Shown: piece after piece, positions 23,688-32,941 of the stretch | Numbering within the stretch: position 1 is the stretch's first letter | Layout: each line of letters starts with the position of its first letter | DNA from: Pedobacter borealis DSM 19626 | GTDB lineage: Bacteria; Bacteroidota; Bacteroidia; Sphingobacteriales; Sphingobacteriaceae | Reading direction: 5' to 3' | Assembly: GCF_000708285.2 (NCBI RefSeq) | Contig: NZ_JAUG01000010.1 | Location: 1 to 64,000, forward strand | DNA: 64,000 bases | The notes under the pieces: model-generated | The model's input: only the letters and a program-made list of their open reading frames with translations | What the model was told of the DNA's origin: nothing | The model's database searches: none | Translations under genes and position numbers: made by a program

Positions 23688-24890
23688 AGGTTGTTGATAT
23701 TCAGTACTAGAGTTAAGAGGCTTCCCAGCTAACTTTTTAAGCGGTAATCTTTTTCCATAGCTTAACTGGCGCCAGATCCACTCGATGGGGCCATAATTAT
23801 ACCTCGAAAGCCACCATTTGCTAAAGTAAACCTGCAATGCGTAAATAATAATCGCCAATATTAAATAAAAGCCTATTGGCATTGATGTCCAGATACCAAG
23901 ACCAAAGCCAGAAAAAATAAGCAGGCCGATCAGGTTTTGTACCATATAATTGGTCAGGGTCATTTTGCCCATAACTGCCAAATTACCCAAAAAGGTTTTG
24001 CATTTACCTGAAATATACAGCCAGCAAATGGCGCTGGAAATAAATAACATGGTGCTTAAAATTAGCCAATAACGTATGTTATAATAATCCTTAACGTTCC
24101 ACTTTAATTTATCGATAATAGGAAAATAGGCAGAAAGCATTAGGGTAACACCCAATGAAATCCAAAACATTTTTTTTACCAGCTTTATTTTGGTTGGCAA
24201 TGCATTAAAGAAATTGATCTTGTACAGGCTAAAACCCCATAAAAAACAACAGAACATTACAACATGTACGGTATATAAGTACGGCTTACTGATCATTTGG
24301 GCAACATAGGTGCCTTTTAGTCCGAAGTACAGTACATCTACCAGGTGATTGCTCCTGTAGAGGTAAAACAGTTTTGTGATATCCTCGCGGCCAGTGTCGT
24401 GCAGCGAGTTGACAAAAGCACTTAATGCCGGGATAATCAACAAGAGCACCAGGCTTACCGCAAAAGTGGTTTTAGCTGATCTTTGATAGAAAAATAACAG
24501 TAATATTCCTAAAATGGCGTAATCTTTTAGAATATCGCCAAAAAACAATGCACTGTTAATTAATGCGAGCACCAGCAGCCAGAACATGCGACCTGCAAAA
24601 AAAGTATAAGGATTCTGCCCCTTATTGCCTATGTTGTTCATTAGAACAGCAAAACCGTAGCCAAAAAGCAAACTCAACATTGTCCACGATTTGGCTGCAA
24701 AAACTGTTTTTGAGAAATACATCAAGCCGTCGGTTAAACCATCTGGCTTGAAGAGAACAGGGTCTTTATCCAGTACAAAAAAATCATAATAATTCATCAA
24801 AACAACACCTAAAAGCGCCCAGCCTCTAAGTATATCAATAATCATCGTGCGCTGATTGAGTTGAATAGGTTGGCTTGGTAAGGTATTCAT
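23685..24890 (-). CDS. DUF418 family membrane protein
   Basis: A 401-residue polytopic protein with about ten membrane helices. The N-terminal RTMIIDILRGWALLGVVLMN and the C-terminal SRYNYGPIEWIWRQLSYGKR are the hallmarks of DUF418 proteins (YeiB-like). The start at 24890 (MNTLPSQP) is used; the frame extends 11 codons upstream without support. Its last three bases lie in the right repeat of the GxxExxY cassette and the C-terminal residues after RQLSYGKR are variable. Transport or acyl-transfer roles have been proposed for related families; none is established. Confidence 0.82.
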   Translation of the reverse strand: MNTLPSQPIQLNQRTMIIDILRGWALLGVVLMNYYDFFVLDKDPVLFKPDGLTDGLMYFSKTVFAAKSWTMLSLLFGYGFAVLMNNIGNKGQNPYTFFAGRMFWLLVLALINSALFFGDILKDYAILGILLLFFYQRSAKTTFAVSLVLLLIIPALSAFVNSLHDTGREDITKLFYLYRSNHLVDVLYFGLKGTYVAQMISKPYLYTVHVVMFCCFLWGFSLYKINFFNALPTKIKLVKKMFWISLGVTLMLSAYFPIIDKLKWNVKDYYNIRYWLILSTMLFISSAICWLYISGKCKTFLGNLAVMGKMTLTNYMVQNLIGLLIFSGFGLGIWTSMPIGFYLILAIIIYALQVYFSKWWLSRYNYGPIEWIWRQLSYGKRLPLKKLAGKPLNSSTEYQQP

Positions 24891-24991
24891 ACAGTAGAAA
24901 TTAATTATCTTGCTTAAAGGCACGATAGAATATTTTATTAGAATCTAATGGTCCCGGTTACAAATAATATAATGATGATGAATGACAAAAA

Positions 24992-25121
24992 AGAGGCTGT
25001 GTCATAAAGGCGATTTCACCTCAGATGCTGTCATGTTGAGCCTGTCGAAACACCTTAAAGCGTATTTAAACGGGTCCTTCGACAAGCTCAGGATGACATA
25101 TATATTTATGATACAGCCTCT
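24992..25121 (-). terminator. Long hairpin terminator with nested GTCAT repeat
   Basis: AGAGGCTGTGTCATAAA (24992-25008) pairs with 25105-25121 with a single G-T position. Nested inside is a GTCAT...ATGAC repeat (25029-25098). On the minus strand the structure ends in TTTTTT, so it terminates the DUF885 gene. Confidence 0.7.
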
Positions 25122-25126
25122 CAATT

Positions 25127-26905
25127 TTACTTCTGGCTTTCTGCCCAGGTATCCATCTTCGCTTCAAAAACAGATAAAGGGAACGATCCATCTTTTAAAA
25201 CTGCAGTATGAAAAGCGGCTAATTTAAATTTCGGACCTAATTCTTTTTCATATTTGGTTCTCAACTCTCTTATTTTCATTGCACCTGTTTTATAGCCTAA
25301 AGCTTGTGCAGGTATGCCCATGTAACGTTCAATTTCTGCTGTTGCACCTTCAGTGCTGATGGCTTCATTGTCTGTCATATATTTTATGGCTTCTTCCCTG
25401 CTCATGTTTTTGGTATGGATGGCCACATCAACCACTAAACGGATTGCCCTATGCATTTCATCGCCCAAAGCGCCCATATGCTGGTAAGGATCCTGGTATA
25501 GGCCTAATTCTTTACCTAATGATTCACAATATAATGCCCAACCCTCTACATAAGCATTATGTCCACCAAAACGGCGGAAATTAGGAAGTGATTTATTTTC
25601 TTGGGTTAAAGAAATCTGATAATGGTGACCTGGAATTGCCTCGTGAAGAAAAAGAGATTCCATGCCCGAGGTCGTGTTAAATGTTTTAGCGTCTAAAATT
25701 GGCACATAAAAGATTCCTGGGCGAGACCCATCAGCCGAACCTTGATTATACTCTGCACTGGCCGATGCTGCTCTGAAAGCTTCTGTTTGGCGGATTTCGA
25801 AAGGTGTTTTAGGTTCAACATCAAACATTTTTTTCAAATTAGGTTTCATGCGCTGATGGATGTTTTCAAAAGCAGCTAATACTTCTTTTGGTGTTTTATA
25901 AGGCATGAATTTTTTATCAGTTTTCATGTATTCGAAAAAAGCCTTCAAATCGCCCTTAAATCCAACTAAGTTTTTGATGCTATCCATTTGGCCTTTAATC
26001 CTGGCAACTTCTTTTAAGCCCGTTTGATAGATCTCTTCAGGCGTTTTACTGGTGGTAGTTTGTTGTTTAACCAGATAAGTATACCAGGCCAAGCCACCTG
26101 GCATGGCAGAATAGCCTGAGGTAGTTCTTGTTTTTGGCAAATATTCGTTCTGCAGGTAATCGCCCAATTTTTTATAGGTAGGGATAATTACTTTAGTGAT
26201 CGAATTGCGGTAAGCTTCTGTAAGCTTCTGCTTATCTGCTGCAGAAAAACTTGCAGGCATTAATTTGATCGGCCCATAAAATAAACTTTCTTCGGGTTTA
26301 GCCACAACCATACTCTGCATTTGAGGAATCATTTTAATCACCAATGCTTTCGGCAATACAATACCGGCGGCAGCGCCTTTTTTAAAATTGCCAATGGCGG
26401 TATCAGCCCATACCGAAAACGCATCAATACGTTTTAACCAATCTTCGTAATTTTTTACCGTTTTAAAAGGCTGAATGCCTGTACCGGAACCAAACTGACC
26501 AATGGTTAAAGGCAAAGCAAACATCTGGTTAAACGGCAGGTATTCGAAGTGATATTTAAGCCCTTCGATATTGATATCCAACTGATCTTTTAAATAATCG
26601 AAAGATAATTTGTCGTTTGCACTTAGGCTTTCTCTATCATATTTGCCGAGGCTATCTAAATAACGTTCGTTATAGCTTTTAATTTCTTTTATATAGGCTT
26701 GCGACCCATCATTAGCTAAAAGGTCGTTATAACGCTCGTCGCCAATATAGGTGGCGTTAATGGGGTTCAGTTTTAATCCTTCCTGGTAGTATTGTTCGCA
26801 CAAGGCTGCAAAAGCTTTGTTTTCGGTGGTATTGTCCGAGCTGCTTTTTTGTTTACAGGCAGCAAAAGCCGTAATACAGGCAGCAAAAAGAAATATCTTT
26901 TTCAT
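25127..26905 (-). CDS. DUF885 family lipoprotein, putative metallopeptidase-like
   Basis: A 592-residue lipoprotein (MKKIFLFAACITAFAAC, lipobox cysteine at 17) of the DUF885 family. The zinc-protease-like motif is HEAIPGHHYQIS, preceded by TTSGMESLFL, with the downstream NAYVEGWALYCESLG and AISTEGATAEIERYMGIPAQ that characterise the family. It is presumed to be a periplasmic or surface hydrolase acting on peptides. Single-gene unit with its own terminator. Confidence 0.85.
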   Translation of the reverse strand: MKKIFLFAACITAFAACKQKSSSDNTTENKAFAALCEQYYQEGLKLNPINATYIGDERYNDLLANDGSQAYIKEIKSYNERYLDSLGKYDRESLSANDKLSFDYLKDQLDINIEGLKYHFEYLPFNQMFALPLTIGQFGSGTGIQPFKTVKNYEDWLKRIDAFSVWADTAIGNFKKGAAAGIVLPKALVIKMIPQMQSMVVAKPEESLFYGPIKLMPASFSAADKQKLTEAYRNSITKVIIPTYKKLGDYLQNEYLPKTRTTSGYSAMPGGLAWYTYLVKQQTTTSKTPEEIYQTGLKEVARIKGQMDSIKNLVGFKGDLKAFFEYMKTDKKFMPYKTPKEVLAAFENIHQRMKPNLKKMFDVEPKTPFEIRQTEAFRAASASAEYNQGSADGSRPGIFYVPILDAKTFNTTSGMESLFLHEAIPGHHYQISLTQENKSLPNFRRFGGHNAYVEGWALYCESLGKELGLYQDPYQHMGALGDEMHRAIRLVVDVAIHTKNMSREEAIKYMTDNEAISTEGATAEIERYMGIPAQALGYKTGAMKIRELRTKYEKELGPKFKLAAFHTAVLKDGSFPLSVFEAKMDTWAESQK

Positions 26906-26975
26906 TTATTTTGGGTTAAGGTTCTAATCAAAAATAGCAAATTATTAGCCATTTAAGTGTAGCCCTTCTTAACGC

Positions 26976-27007
26976 AAAAAAGCCATCCCTTTTTAAAGGA
27001 TGGCTTT
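26976..27007 (-). terminator. Intrinsic terminator of the pdhA-pdhC operon
   Basis: On the minus strand AAAGCCATCC, loop, GGATGGCTTTTTT. The arms pair over ten or more bases and end in a T-run. Confidence 0.85.
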
Positions 27008-27053
27008 GAAGTTTTATAATGAGATCCTTCGACAAGCTCAGGATGACAAAGTA

Positions 27054-28730
27054 TTATGCTAATAACCTGATCGGCTCTTCTAATAAACCTTTTAATGTTT
27101 GTAAGAACTGTGCTCCGGTTGCACCATCAACCACACGGTGATCGCAACCTAAAGTCAATTTCATTACGTTACCAGGAACAACAGCACCGTTTTTAACAAC
27201 AGGAACCTGTTGTATAGCACCTACTGATAAAATTGCACCATCAGGAGAGTTGATAATTGAAGTAAACTCATCAATACCAAACATACCTAAGTTAGATACG
27301 GTGAAAGTAGAACCTTCCCAATCTGCTGGTTGTAATTTTTTAGCTTTTGCTTTACCACCAAAATCTTTTACTTCTGCAGAGATGTGTGATAAAGATTTGC
27401 CATCAGCGAAACGCACTACCGGCACCAATAAACCATCTTCAACAGCCATCGCTACACCAATGTTGGTATGTTCGTTAAATCTGATTTTATCGCCGCCCCA
27501 TGATGAGTTAACAGCCGGGTGTTTTTTCAATGCAACAGCAACCGCTTTAATTACGATATCGTTGAAAGAAACCTTAACAGGAGCAACTGCGTTAATAGCC
27601 GTACGTGCAGCCATTGCATTATCCATATCAATGCTGATGGTTAAGTAGAAGTGTGGAGCAGTAAATAAACTTTCTGCTAAACGTTTTGCAATTACCTTAC
27701 GCATCTGCGAAACCGGAGCTTCTGTAAATTTAACCTCACCCACAAATTGAGGAATAACTGGTGCTGGTGCAGCAGCTTTCTCGGCAGCCGGAGCTGATGC
27801 AGATTCTGCTTTTGCTGGCGCTGCACTTGGTTTAAAGTTTTCGATATCTTTTTTAATGATACGGCCACCTTCTGCACTACCCGCAACCTGTGCTAAATCG
27901 ATCCCTTTATCTTTAGCAATTTTCTTAGCTAAAGGAGATGCTTTAACGCGGCTATCAGCGTTGTCTGCAGTTGTACCACATGATGAGGTTCTTGGTGTTT
28001 CAATTTCTGCAACATTTGCAGATTTTTCTTCTTGAGGTGCTTCAGCACTTTCGGCTTTTGGAGCCGGAGTTGAGCCGCCCGCTAAAATTCCACTCACATC
28101 AGTTCCTTCAGGACCAACGATTGCGATAATTCCGTTTACTTTTGCGGCAGCACCTTTCTCTACACCGATGTGTAATAAAGTTCCGGTTGCGTAGCCCATT
28201 ACTTCCATAGTTGCCTTATCGGTTTCTACATCAGCAAGAACATCATCATCTTTTACTTTATCGCCAACTTTTTTATGCCATTCGGCAATTACGCCTTCAG
28301 TCATGGTATCGCTTAACAAAGGCATGCGGATAACCGTAACACCTTTTGCTGCTAATTCTTCTTCGCTTAAGCCACCGCCTTGAGCAGGTGCAGCCTCTTC
28401 TTTTTTATCTTCAGCTTTAGGAGCGTCAGCACTTTCGGCTTTTGGAGCCGCTGCACCTTTTTCTGCCTCTAATGCTGCTTTATAATCTTCGCCTTCTTTA
28501 CCAATAACGGCCATGATTGCATCAACGGGAACAGCTGTTCCTTCTTCTACACCTACGTATAAAAGAGTTCCATCCCAATAAGATTCCATATCCATTGTTG
28601 CTTTGTCAGTTTCTACTTCTGCCAAAACATCGCCGCTTTTCACTTTATCGCCCACTTTTTTATGCCACTTCGCCAAAACCCCTTCGGTCATGGTGTCGCT
28701 CATTTTGGGCATTTTAATTACATCAGCCAT
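27054..28730 (-). CDS. pdhC: Pyruvate dehydrogenase complex E2, dihydrolipoyl acetyltransferase
   Basis: A 558-residue E2 with two lipoyl domains (lipoyl lysines K43 and K172, each in VETDKATM), Ala/Pro-rich linkers, a peripheral subunit-binding domain (about 262-300, VKASPLAKKIAKDKGIDL) and the catalytic acetyltransferase core (H531 and D535 in CDHRVVDGATG). It transfers acetyl groups to CoA and forms the core of the complex. It follows pdhA by 30 bases on the minus strand. E1-beta and E3 genes are not in the window, so the complex is split across the genome. Confidence 0.95.
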   Translation of the reverse strand: MADVIKMPKMSDTMTEGVLAKWHKKVGDKVKSGDVLAEVETDKATMDMESYWDGTLLYVGVEEGTAVPVDAIMAVIGKEGEDYKAALEAEKGAAAPKAESADAPKAEDKKEEAAPAQGGGLSEEELAAKGVTVIRMPLLSDTMTEGVIAEWHKKVGDKVKDDDVLADVETDKATMEVMGYATGTLLHIGVEKGAAAKVNGIIAIVGPEGTDVSGILAGGSTPAPKAESAEAPQEEKSANVAEIETPRTSSCGTTADNADSRVKASPLAKKIAKDKGIDLAQVAGSAEGGRIIKKDIENFKPSAAPAKAESASAPAAEKAAAPAPVIPQFVGEVKFTEAPVSQMRKVIAKRLAESLFTAPHFYLTISIDMDNAMAARTAINAVAPVKVSFNDIVIKAVAVALKKHPAVNSSWGGDKIRFNEHTNIGVAMAVEDGLLVPVVRFADGKSLSHISAEVKDFGGKAKAKKLQPADWEGSTFTVSNLGMFGIDEFTSIINSPDGAILSVGAIQQVPVVKNGAVVPGNVMKLTLGCDHRVVDGATGAQFLQTLKGLLEEPIRLLA

Positions 28731-28760
28731 TATATCTAATTAATTGAAATCTTATTAATA

Positions 28761-29756
28761 TTAGTCCATTACATAAGGGTAGTCCTGTTGCATATATACA
28801 TCTTTGTATAATTCAGATGCATCAGGCCAAGGAGATTCTTCAGCAAATTTTACTGCCTGATCTACAATTGCTTTTACTTTAGCTTCTACTTCTTCAATCC
28901 AGGCTTGGTCTGCATACTTTTCTTTAAGAATCGTTTCTCTTGCATGCTCAACCGGATCTTTTGCTTTATAATCTTCTAATTCTTCTTTGGTACGGTATTT
29001 TGCCGGATCTGACATGGAGTGACCACGGTAACGGTAAGTTCTCATTTCTAAGAAAGTAGGTCCTTCACCTTTACGTGCACGTTGGATTGCCTCGTCCATT
29101 GCATTGTGAACAGCAACCGGATCCATACCATCAACTGGCGCACATGGCATATCAAAACCTAAACCTATTTTATAAATATCGGTCATGTTAGTGGTACGTT
29201 GTACTGAGGTACCCATTGCATAACCATTGTTTTCGCAAACAAAAATAACAGGCAATTTCCAAAGCATGGCCATGTTAAAAGTTTCGTTTAATGCACCCTG
29301 GCGCACAGCACCATCGCCCATGTAACAAATGTTAACATTATCAGTTCCTTTGTATTTTTCTGCAAAAGCAACGCCGGCACCTAACGGAATCTGACCGCCA
29401 ACAATTGCATGACCGCCGTAGAAGTTATGCTCTTTACTGAACATGTGCATTGAACCACCTTTACCTTTAGAGCAACCTGTAGCTTTACCATACATTTCTG
29501 CCATAATACTATCAGCACTAACTCCTAAAGCTAAGGCATGAGCATGATCACGGTATGTTGTAATCATTGAATCACCTTTTTGCATTGCAGATATAGCACC
29601 TGCAACTACAGCTTCTTGTCCAATGTATAAATGACAAAAGCCACGTATTTTTTGTTGTCCGTATAACTGGCCAGTTTTTTCTTCGAATTTGCGCATAAGC
29701 AACATCGACTCAAACCACTTTAACCAGGTATCTTTATTTATTTCTACTGCACTCAT
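28761..29756 (-). CDS. pdhA: Pyruvate dehydrogenase E1 component alpha subunit
   Basis: A 331-residue thiamine diphosphate enzyme subunit. The ThDP motif is G147-D-G...N157 in MGDGAVRQGALNETF. RGFCHLYIGQEAV, TTYRDHAHAL, KGKGGSMHMF and the loop YRGHSMSDPAKYR are all standard for PDH E1-alpha. It pairs with an E1-beta encoded elsewhere and works with the E2 encoded just downstream. A -7 element lies 27-34 bases upstream. Confidence 0.95.
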   Translation of the reverse strand: MSAVEINKDTWLKWFESMLLMRKFEEKTGQLYGQQKIRGFCHLYIGQEAVVAGAISAMQKGDSMITTYRDHAHALALGVSADSIMAEMYGKATGCSKGKGGSMHMFSKEHNFYGGHAIVGGQIPLGAGVAFAEKYKGTDNVNICYMGDGAVRQGALNETFNMAMLWKLPVIFVCENNGYAMGTSVQRTTNMTDIYKIGLGFDMPCAPVDGMDPVAVHNAMDEAIQRARKGEGPTFLEMRTYRYRGHSMSDPAKYRTKEELEDYKAKDPVEHARETILKEKYADQAWIEEVEAKVKAIVDQAVKFAEESPWPDASELYKDVYMQQDYPYVMD

Positions 29757-29782
29757 TTTAGGGTATTTGTTTTTTGCGACAG

Positions 29783-29790
29783 CAAATCTA
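29783..29790 (-). promoter_or_regulatory. -7 element of pdhA-pdhC
   Basis: On the minus strand TAGATTTG matches TAnnTTTG, placing the start about 20 bases before the pdhA ATG. Confidence 0.5.
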
Positions 29791-30152
29791 ATTTTTTTAT
29801 TGTAATTTTTGGCACTTTTTAGTGTAAAAACATCATAGTATTAGGGTTATAATCAGATTTAACAGTTGTTTTACAATTAAATACAAATCCTGGTAACCGA
29901 TATCGATTTAACACTGATTTCTTATAACTAAATCAACACCCTTTATCATAATATGGAATCAATTTATTCTGAAATTTAATTCTGTATATATGCTTATTCT
30001 CATAATTTAAAATAACATCGATTTATTCCTGTTTAGCGAACAGAAGTAAATCGTTTTTTTAGAAAAGATGAATTTTTTAGGAGGTGTTTATCACAAAAAA
30101 TGATGGCGGGAAAACAAAAATGTTAATAACTTTCGTTTTTTAACGTCTAACA
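29791..30152. other. AT-rich divergent spacer
   Basis: About 360 gene-free bases between the divergent pdhA and NlpC/P60 genes. Very AT-rich, with several ATCGATTTA-like words (29898, 30013) but no clear repeat structure, RNA gene or ORF. Confidence 0.5.
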
Positions 30153-30184
30153 TTTGGATAACATTTGTATAATTAATACTTTTG
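30153..30184 (+). promoter_or_regulatory. Promoter of the NlpC/P60 gene
   Basis: TTTG (30153-30156), 20 bases, then TACTTTTG (30177-30184): a full match to both Bacteroidota elements. The predicted leader is about 60 bases. Confidence 0.75.
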
Positions 30185-30252
30185 GCAACCAACAATAAGC
30201 CCATGTGGTGTACGTTAATGTGTAAGTGAATACCCAAACATAACTGTATAAC

Positions 30253-30810
30253 ATGATTAAAAAATTTTTGTTTTCTACTCTAATTGCTATTTGCACGCTC
30301 TCTGCCGCATTTGCGCAAACAAAAACAAAAGAATCTGGTAAAGAATTAAATGATCCTGACAACCTTGCATCACAATATTTTTCGCAGGTTATGGGTGTTG
30401 CGGTAGATGCAACTTCGAATTTAAAACTGTACAAGTTTATTTACGAATGGATCGGAACGCCTTATAGTTATGGTGGAAACACCAAAAGAGGGATCGATTG
30501 TTCGGCTTTCACTAAAGCGATTTACGATAAAGTTTTCAACACTACCATCAGAAGAAATTCGCGCGATATTTTTAGTATGGTGGATCCACTGTCTAAAGAA
30601 GATTTAAAAGAGGGCGATTTAGTTTTCTTCAAGATTAAAAGCAGAAGTATTTCACATGTTGGTATTTACCTGGGCGATAACAGATTTGCACATGCATCAA
30701 GTTCTCGTGGTGTAGTAATCAGCAACTTGAACGAGCCTTATTACAGCCGTTATTTTTACAAAGGCGGTCGCGTTTTAGAATCGTTTAAGAAAGAATTTAC
30801 AGTAGAATAG
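30253..30810 (+). CDS. NlpC/P60 family peptidoglycan endopeptidase
   Basis: A 185-residue exported cysteine peptidase with signal peptide MIKKFLFSTLIAICTLSAAFAQ. The catalytic residues are C83 (in RGIDCSAFT), H135 (in SISHVGIYL) and H147 (in FAHASSSRG). It would cleave stem-peptide bonds in the cell wall during growth. It is a single gene with a well-formed promoter, a 7-nt repeat array directly after the stop and then an intrinsic terminator. Confidence 0.92.
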   Translation: MIKKFLFSTLIAICTLSAAFAQTKTKESGKELNDPDNLASQYFSQVMGVAVDATSNLKLYKFIYEWIGTPYSYGGNTKRGIDCSAFTKAIYDKVFNTTIRRNSRDIFSMVDPLSKEDLKEGDLVFFKIKSRSISHVGIYLGDNRFAHASSSRGVVISNLNEPYYSRYFYKGGRVLESFKKEFTVE

Positions 30811-30845
30811 TTCAGTTAACAGTTGGCCATTTTCGGTTGACAGTA
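30811..30845 (+). repeat. 7-nt periodic array directly after a stop codon
   Basis: TTCAGTT, AACAGTT, GGCCATT, TTCGGTT, GACAGTA: five heptads in perfect phase (consensus NNCAGTT), beginning with the first base after the TAG of the NlpC/P60 gene. Confidence 0.75.
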
Positions 30846-30857
30846 AAAAACATATAC

Positions 30858-30889
30858 AATCCTCCTAAAGAAATTTTGGAGGATTTTTT
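30858..30889 (+). terminator. Intrinsic terminator of the NlpC/P60 gene
   Basis: AATCCTCC, short loop, GGAGGATT followed by TTTTG. Confidence 0.85.
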
Positions 30890-30914
30890 GTTGAACTAGC
30901 ATTTTTCAAGCGAT

Positions 30915-30975
30915 CGTCATCCTGAATTTATTTCAGGATCTTTCTCGCTATCTTTCTATCTTATTTAAGATAGCG
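30915..30975. repeat. GTCAT-type hairpin
   Basis: CGTCATCCTGAATTTATTTC opens one small hairpin (CCTGAA/TTCAGG). It is followed by CGCTATCTT pairing with AAGATAGCG (30967-30975). Confidence 0.5.
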
Positions 30976-31001
30976 AACAATATTTTAAAATAAAATTACT
31001 A

Positions 31002-32099
31002 ATGAAGCTCATCAACACCATCTTAGTCCTTCCCTTTGTTCTCATTATCACAATCAGCTGCACGAGCAATAATGCGCAGATTACAACGCATGTAGCCAGG
31101 CAAGATACGTTAATCAGAAAAATAAAAGATACTATCTCCATTACTGCTGTAGGCGATATTATGCTCGGCTCCGCTTTTCCATCTAAAACCAACCTCCCTC
31201 CTGATGATGCTGTAAACAGCTTCCAGGCGATTGATCGTTTATTAAAAGGAGATATTGTTTTTGGAAACTTAGAGGGCTGTTTTCTCAACTCAGGCAATTC
31301 GAACAAATGTAACGGCATTAATCCGAATAACTGCTATGCTTTTAGAATGCCGGAGCGCTATGCCGGGATATACAAGGATGTAGGATTTAATGTTTTGAGC
31401 ATTGCCAACAACCATGTTGGTGATTTTGATGCCAGGGGAAGAAAAAATACGGCAAGGATTTTAGATTCGCTGCAGATCCATTATGCCGGGCAGGTAAACA
31501 AACCTTTTGAAGTTTTTGAAAAAGATAGTATAAAATATGCATTCTGTGCCTTTGCGCCAAACGAAAATACGGTATCGATTAATAAAATCGACAGTGCCAA
31601 GGCTTTGGTTGCCCGCTTAAAATTGATGGCCGATATTGTGATTGTTTCTTTTCACGGCGGTGGTGAAGGCGCAAGGTTTGAACATGTTCCCCGTAAAAAC
31701 GAAATTTTTTATAAAGAGAACAGAGGTAATGTTTATGCCTTTGCACATGCTGTTATTGATGCCGGTGCCGATGTAGTGCTGGGGCATGGCCCGCATGTAA
31801 CCCGGGCTGTTGAAGTGTATAAAAATAAATTCATCGCTTACAGCCTGGGTAATTTTTGCACTTATGGGATGTTTAGCTTAAAAGGCAATAATGCTATTGC
31901 GCCCTTGCTTCAACTAAAAATAAATGCGAAGGGCGATTTTCTATATGCAGATATCACATCAGTTAAACAGGATAAGATTAACCGTTTAACTCTGGATGAT
32001 AATTATGGTGCCTTTAAACGGATTAAAGAATTGACAGATATTGATTTCATTGGCCATCAGCTAAAATTCGCTGATAACAAGATCAGTTTAAAAGATTAA
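31002..32099 (+). CDS. CapA family lipoprotein (poly-gamma-glutamate synthesis-like)
   Basis: A 365-residue lipoprotein (lipobox ITISC, C20) of the CapA/PGA_cap family, which has a calcineurin-like metallophosphatase fold. Typical segments are AVGDIMLGS, GNLEGCF, SIANNHVGDF, VSFHGGGEG and VLGHGPHVTRAVEVY. In Bacillus CapA takes part in poly-gamma-glutamate capsule export, but no capB or capC is present here. A general periplasmic phosphoesterase role is as likely. Confidence 0.85.
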   Translation: MKLINTILVLPFVLIITISCTSNNAQITTHVARQDTLIRKIKDTISITAVGDIMLGSAFPSKTNLPPDDAVNSFQAIDRLLKGDIVFGNLEGCFLNSGNSNKCNGINPNNCYAFRMPERYAGIYKDVGFNVLSIANNHVGDFDARGRKNTARILDSLQIHYAGQVNKPFEVFEKDSIKYAFCAFAPNENTVSINKIDSAKALVARLKLMADIVIVSFHGGGEGARFEHVPRKNEIFYKENRGNVYAFAHAVIDAGADVVLGHGPHVTRAVEVYKNKFIAYSLGNFCTYGMFSLKGNNAIAPLLQLKINAKGDFLYADITSVKQDKINRLTLDDNYGAFKRIKELTDIDFIGHQLKFADNKISLKD

Positions 32100-32334
32100 T
32101 CTTCTGCGACATCAATCTCAATTTATTTCAGAATATTTGTCGTATGAAACCATCATGATTTTTCAAAGCACATTAGTGGGATGAATAAACGGCTCAAGCC
32201 TTCTTGAAAACCGTTACAACAGCTACATTGGTGAAAAACCTGATCGCTTCATCACCTTTAAAAATAAACCGAGCTTTTGCAGGCTCATTAATGCCATTGA
32301 AGACAATGAGCAATAAATTAATAATTATATAACG

Positions 32335-32517
32335 ATGAAAAAAGGATTAATACTTCATTATATTATAGGTATTGCAGCTGCAATTTTAGTATTGGTAGCA
32401 GCCTACTACATCAACCAAAATTCCGAGAACCTATTGTCTGCAGGAATTATTATTCTGGCGGGTTGCCTGGTTGCTTTTAGCCAGTACCAGATCATCAAGC
32501 ACAAAAAGAAGCAATAG
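32335..32517 (+). CDS. Small two-helix membrane protein
   Basis: A 60-residue protein with two hydrophobic helices (about 5-25 and 33-50) and a basic HKKKQ tail. It is followed after one base by a second tiny ORF, and by a convergent small membrane protein gene. No family recognised. Hydrophobic pattern and a good start suggest it is real. Confidence 0.55.
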   Translation: MKKGLILHYIIGIAAAILVLVAAYYINQNSENLLSAGIIILAGCLVAFSQYQIIKHKKKQ

Positions 32518-32518
32518 T

Positions 32519-32641
32519 ATGATTGCAATTATATTACAGGCTACGAAGGCTGATAACTTTAAAGATCGGATCTATCTTGGTTTAGCCATCGGAGCTGCTT
32601 TGTATTGTTTGTGCTATCTAAAAAGTTTAGGAGAAACCTAG
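32519..32641 (+). CDS. Very small ORF with one membrane helix
   Basis: A 40-codon frame (MIAIILQATKADNFKDRIYL, then a hydrophobic GLAIGAALYCLCYL segment) starting one base after the previous stop. Probably translated with it if real. Supported only by position and hydrophobicity. Confidence 0.35.
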   Translation: MIAIILQATKADNFKDRIYLGLAIGAALYCLCYLKSLGET

Positions 32642-32642
32642 T

Positions 32643-32828
32643 TTAACTTTCGTCCTTTGTGTTCTTCACCAAGCCAATTCCTGATACAAAGAATATAAGT
32701 CCGATGATGCCATAAACCATTAATCCCCTTGTATTTTCGCTGTGGCTTACAAAACCATAGCCAGCGTATATTAAACCAATTATACCAAGTACGGTTAATA
32801 TGGTTCCAAAAGTGCGTTTTACATTCAT
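32643..32828 (-). CDS. Small two-helix membrane protein
   Basis: A 61-residue protein, MNVKRTFGTILTVLGIIGLI followed by a second helix GLMVYGIIGLIFFVSGIGLV. The pattern of a short KRT-like N-terminus, a Gly-rich helix and a second Gly-rich helix is common among uncharacterised Bacteroidota membrane proteins. It converges with the 40-codon ORF, one base apart. Confidence 0.6.
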   Translation of the reverse strand: MNVKRTFGTILTVLGIIGLIYAGYGFVSHSENTRGLMVYGIIGLIFFVSGIGLVKNTKDES

Positions 32829-32885
32829 ATGATTATTATTTAATAAGGTAAAGACAAAATATCATCGTTTTTGTTTTAAGGAAAC

Positions 32886-32922
32886 AAAGAAGTCCATCTC
32901 ATTGACTGAAATGGACTTCTTT
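32886..32922. terminator. Bidirectional terminator before the M13 protease gene end
   Basis: AAAGAAGTCCAT (32886-32897) pairs perfectly with 32911-32922. T-rich on the plus side and TTTG on the minus side; it ends the minus-strand M13 protease transcript. Confidence 0.75.
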
Positions 32923-32941
32923 TATTAAATGAAAAGGTAAC

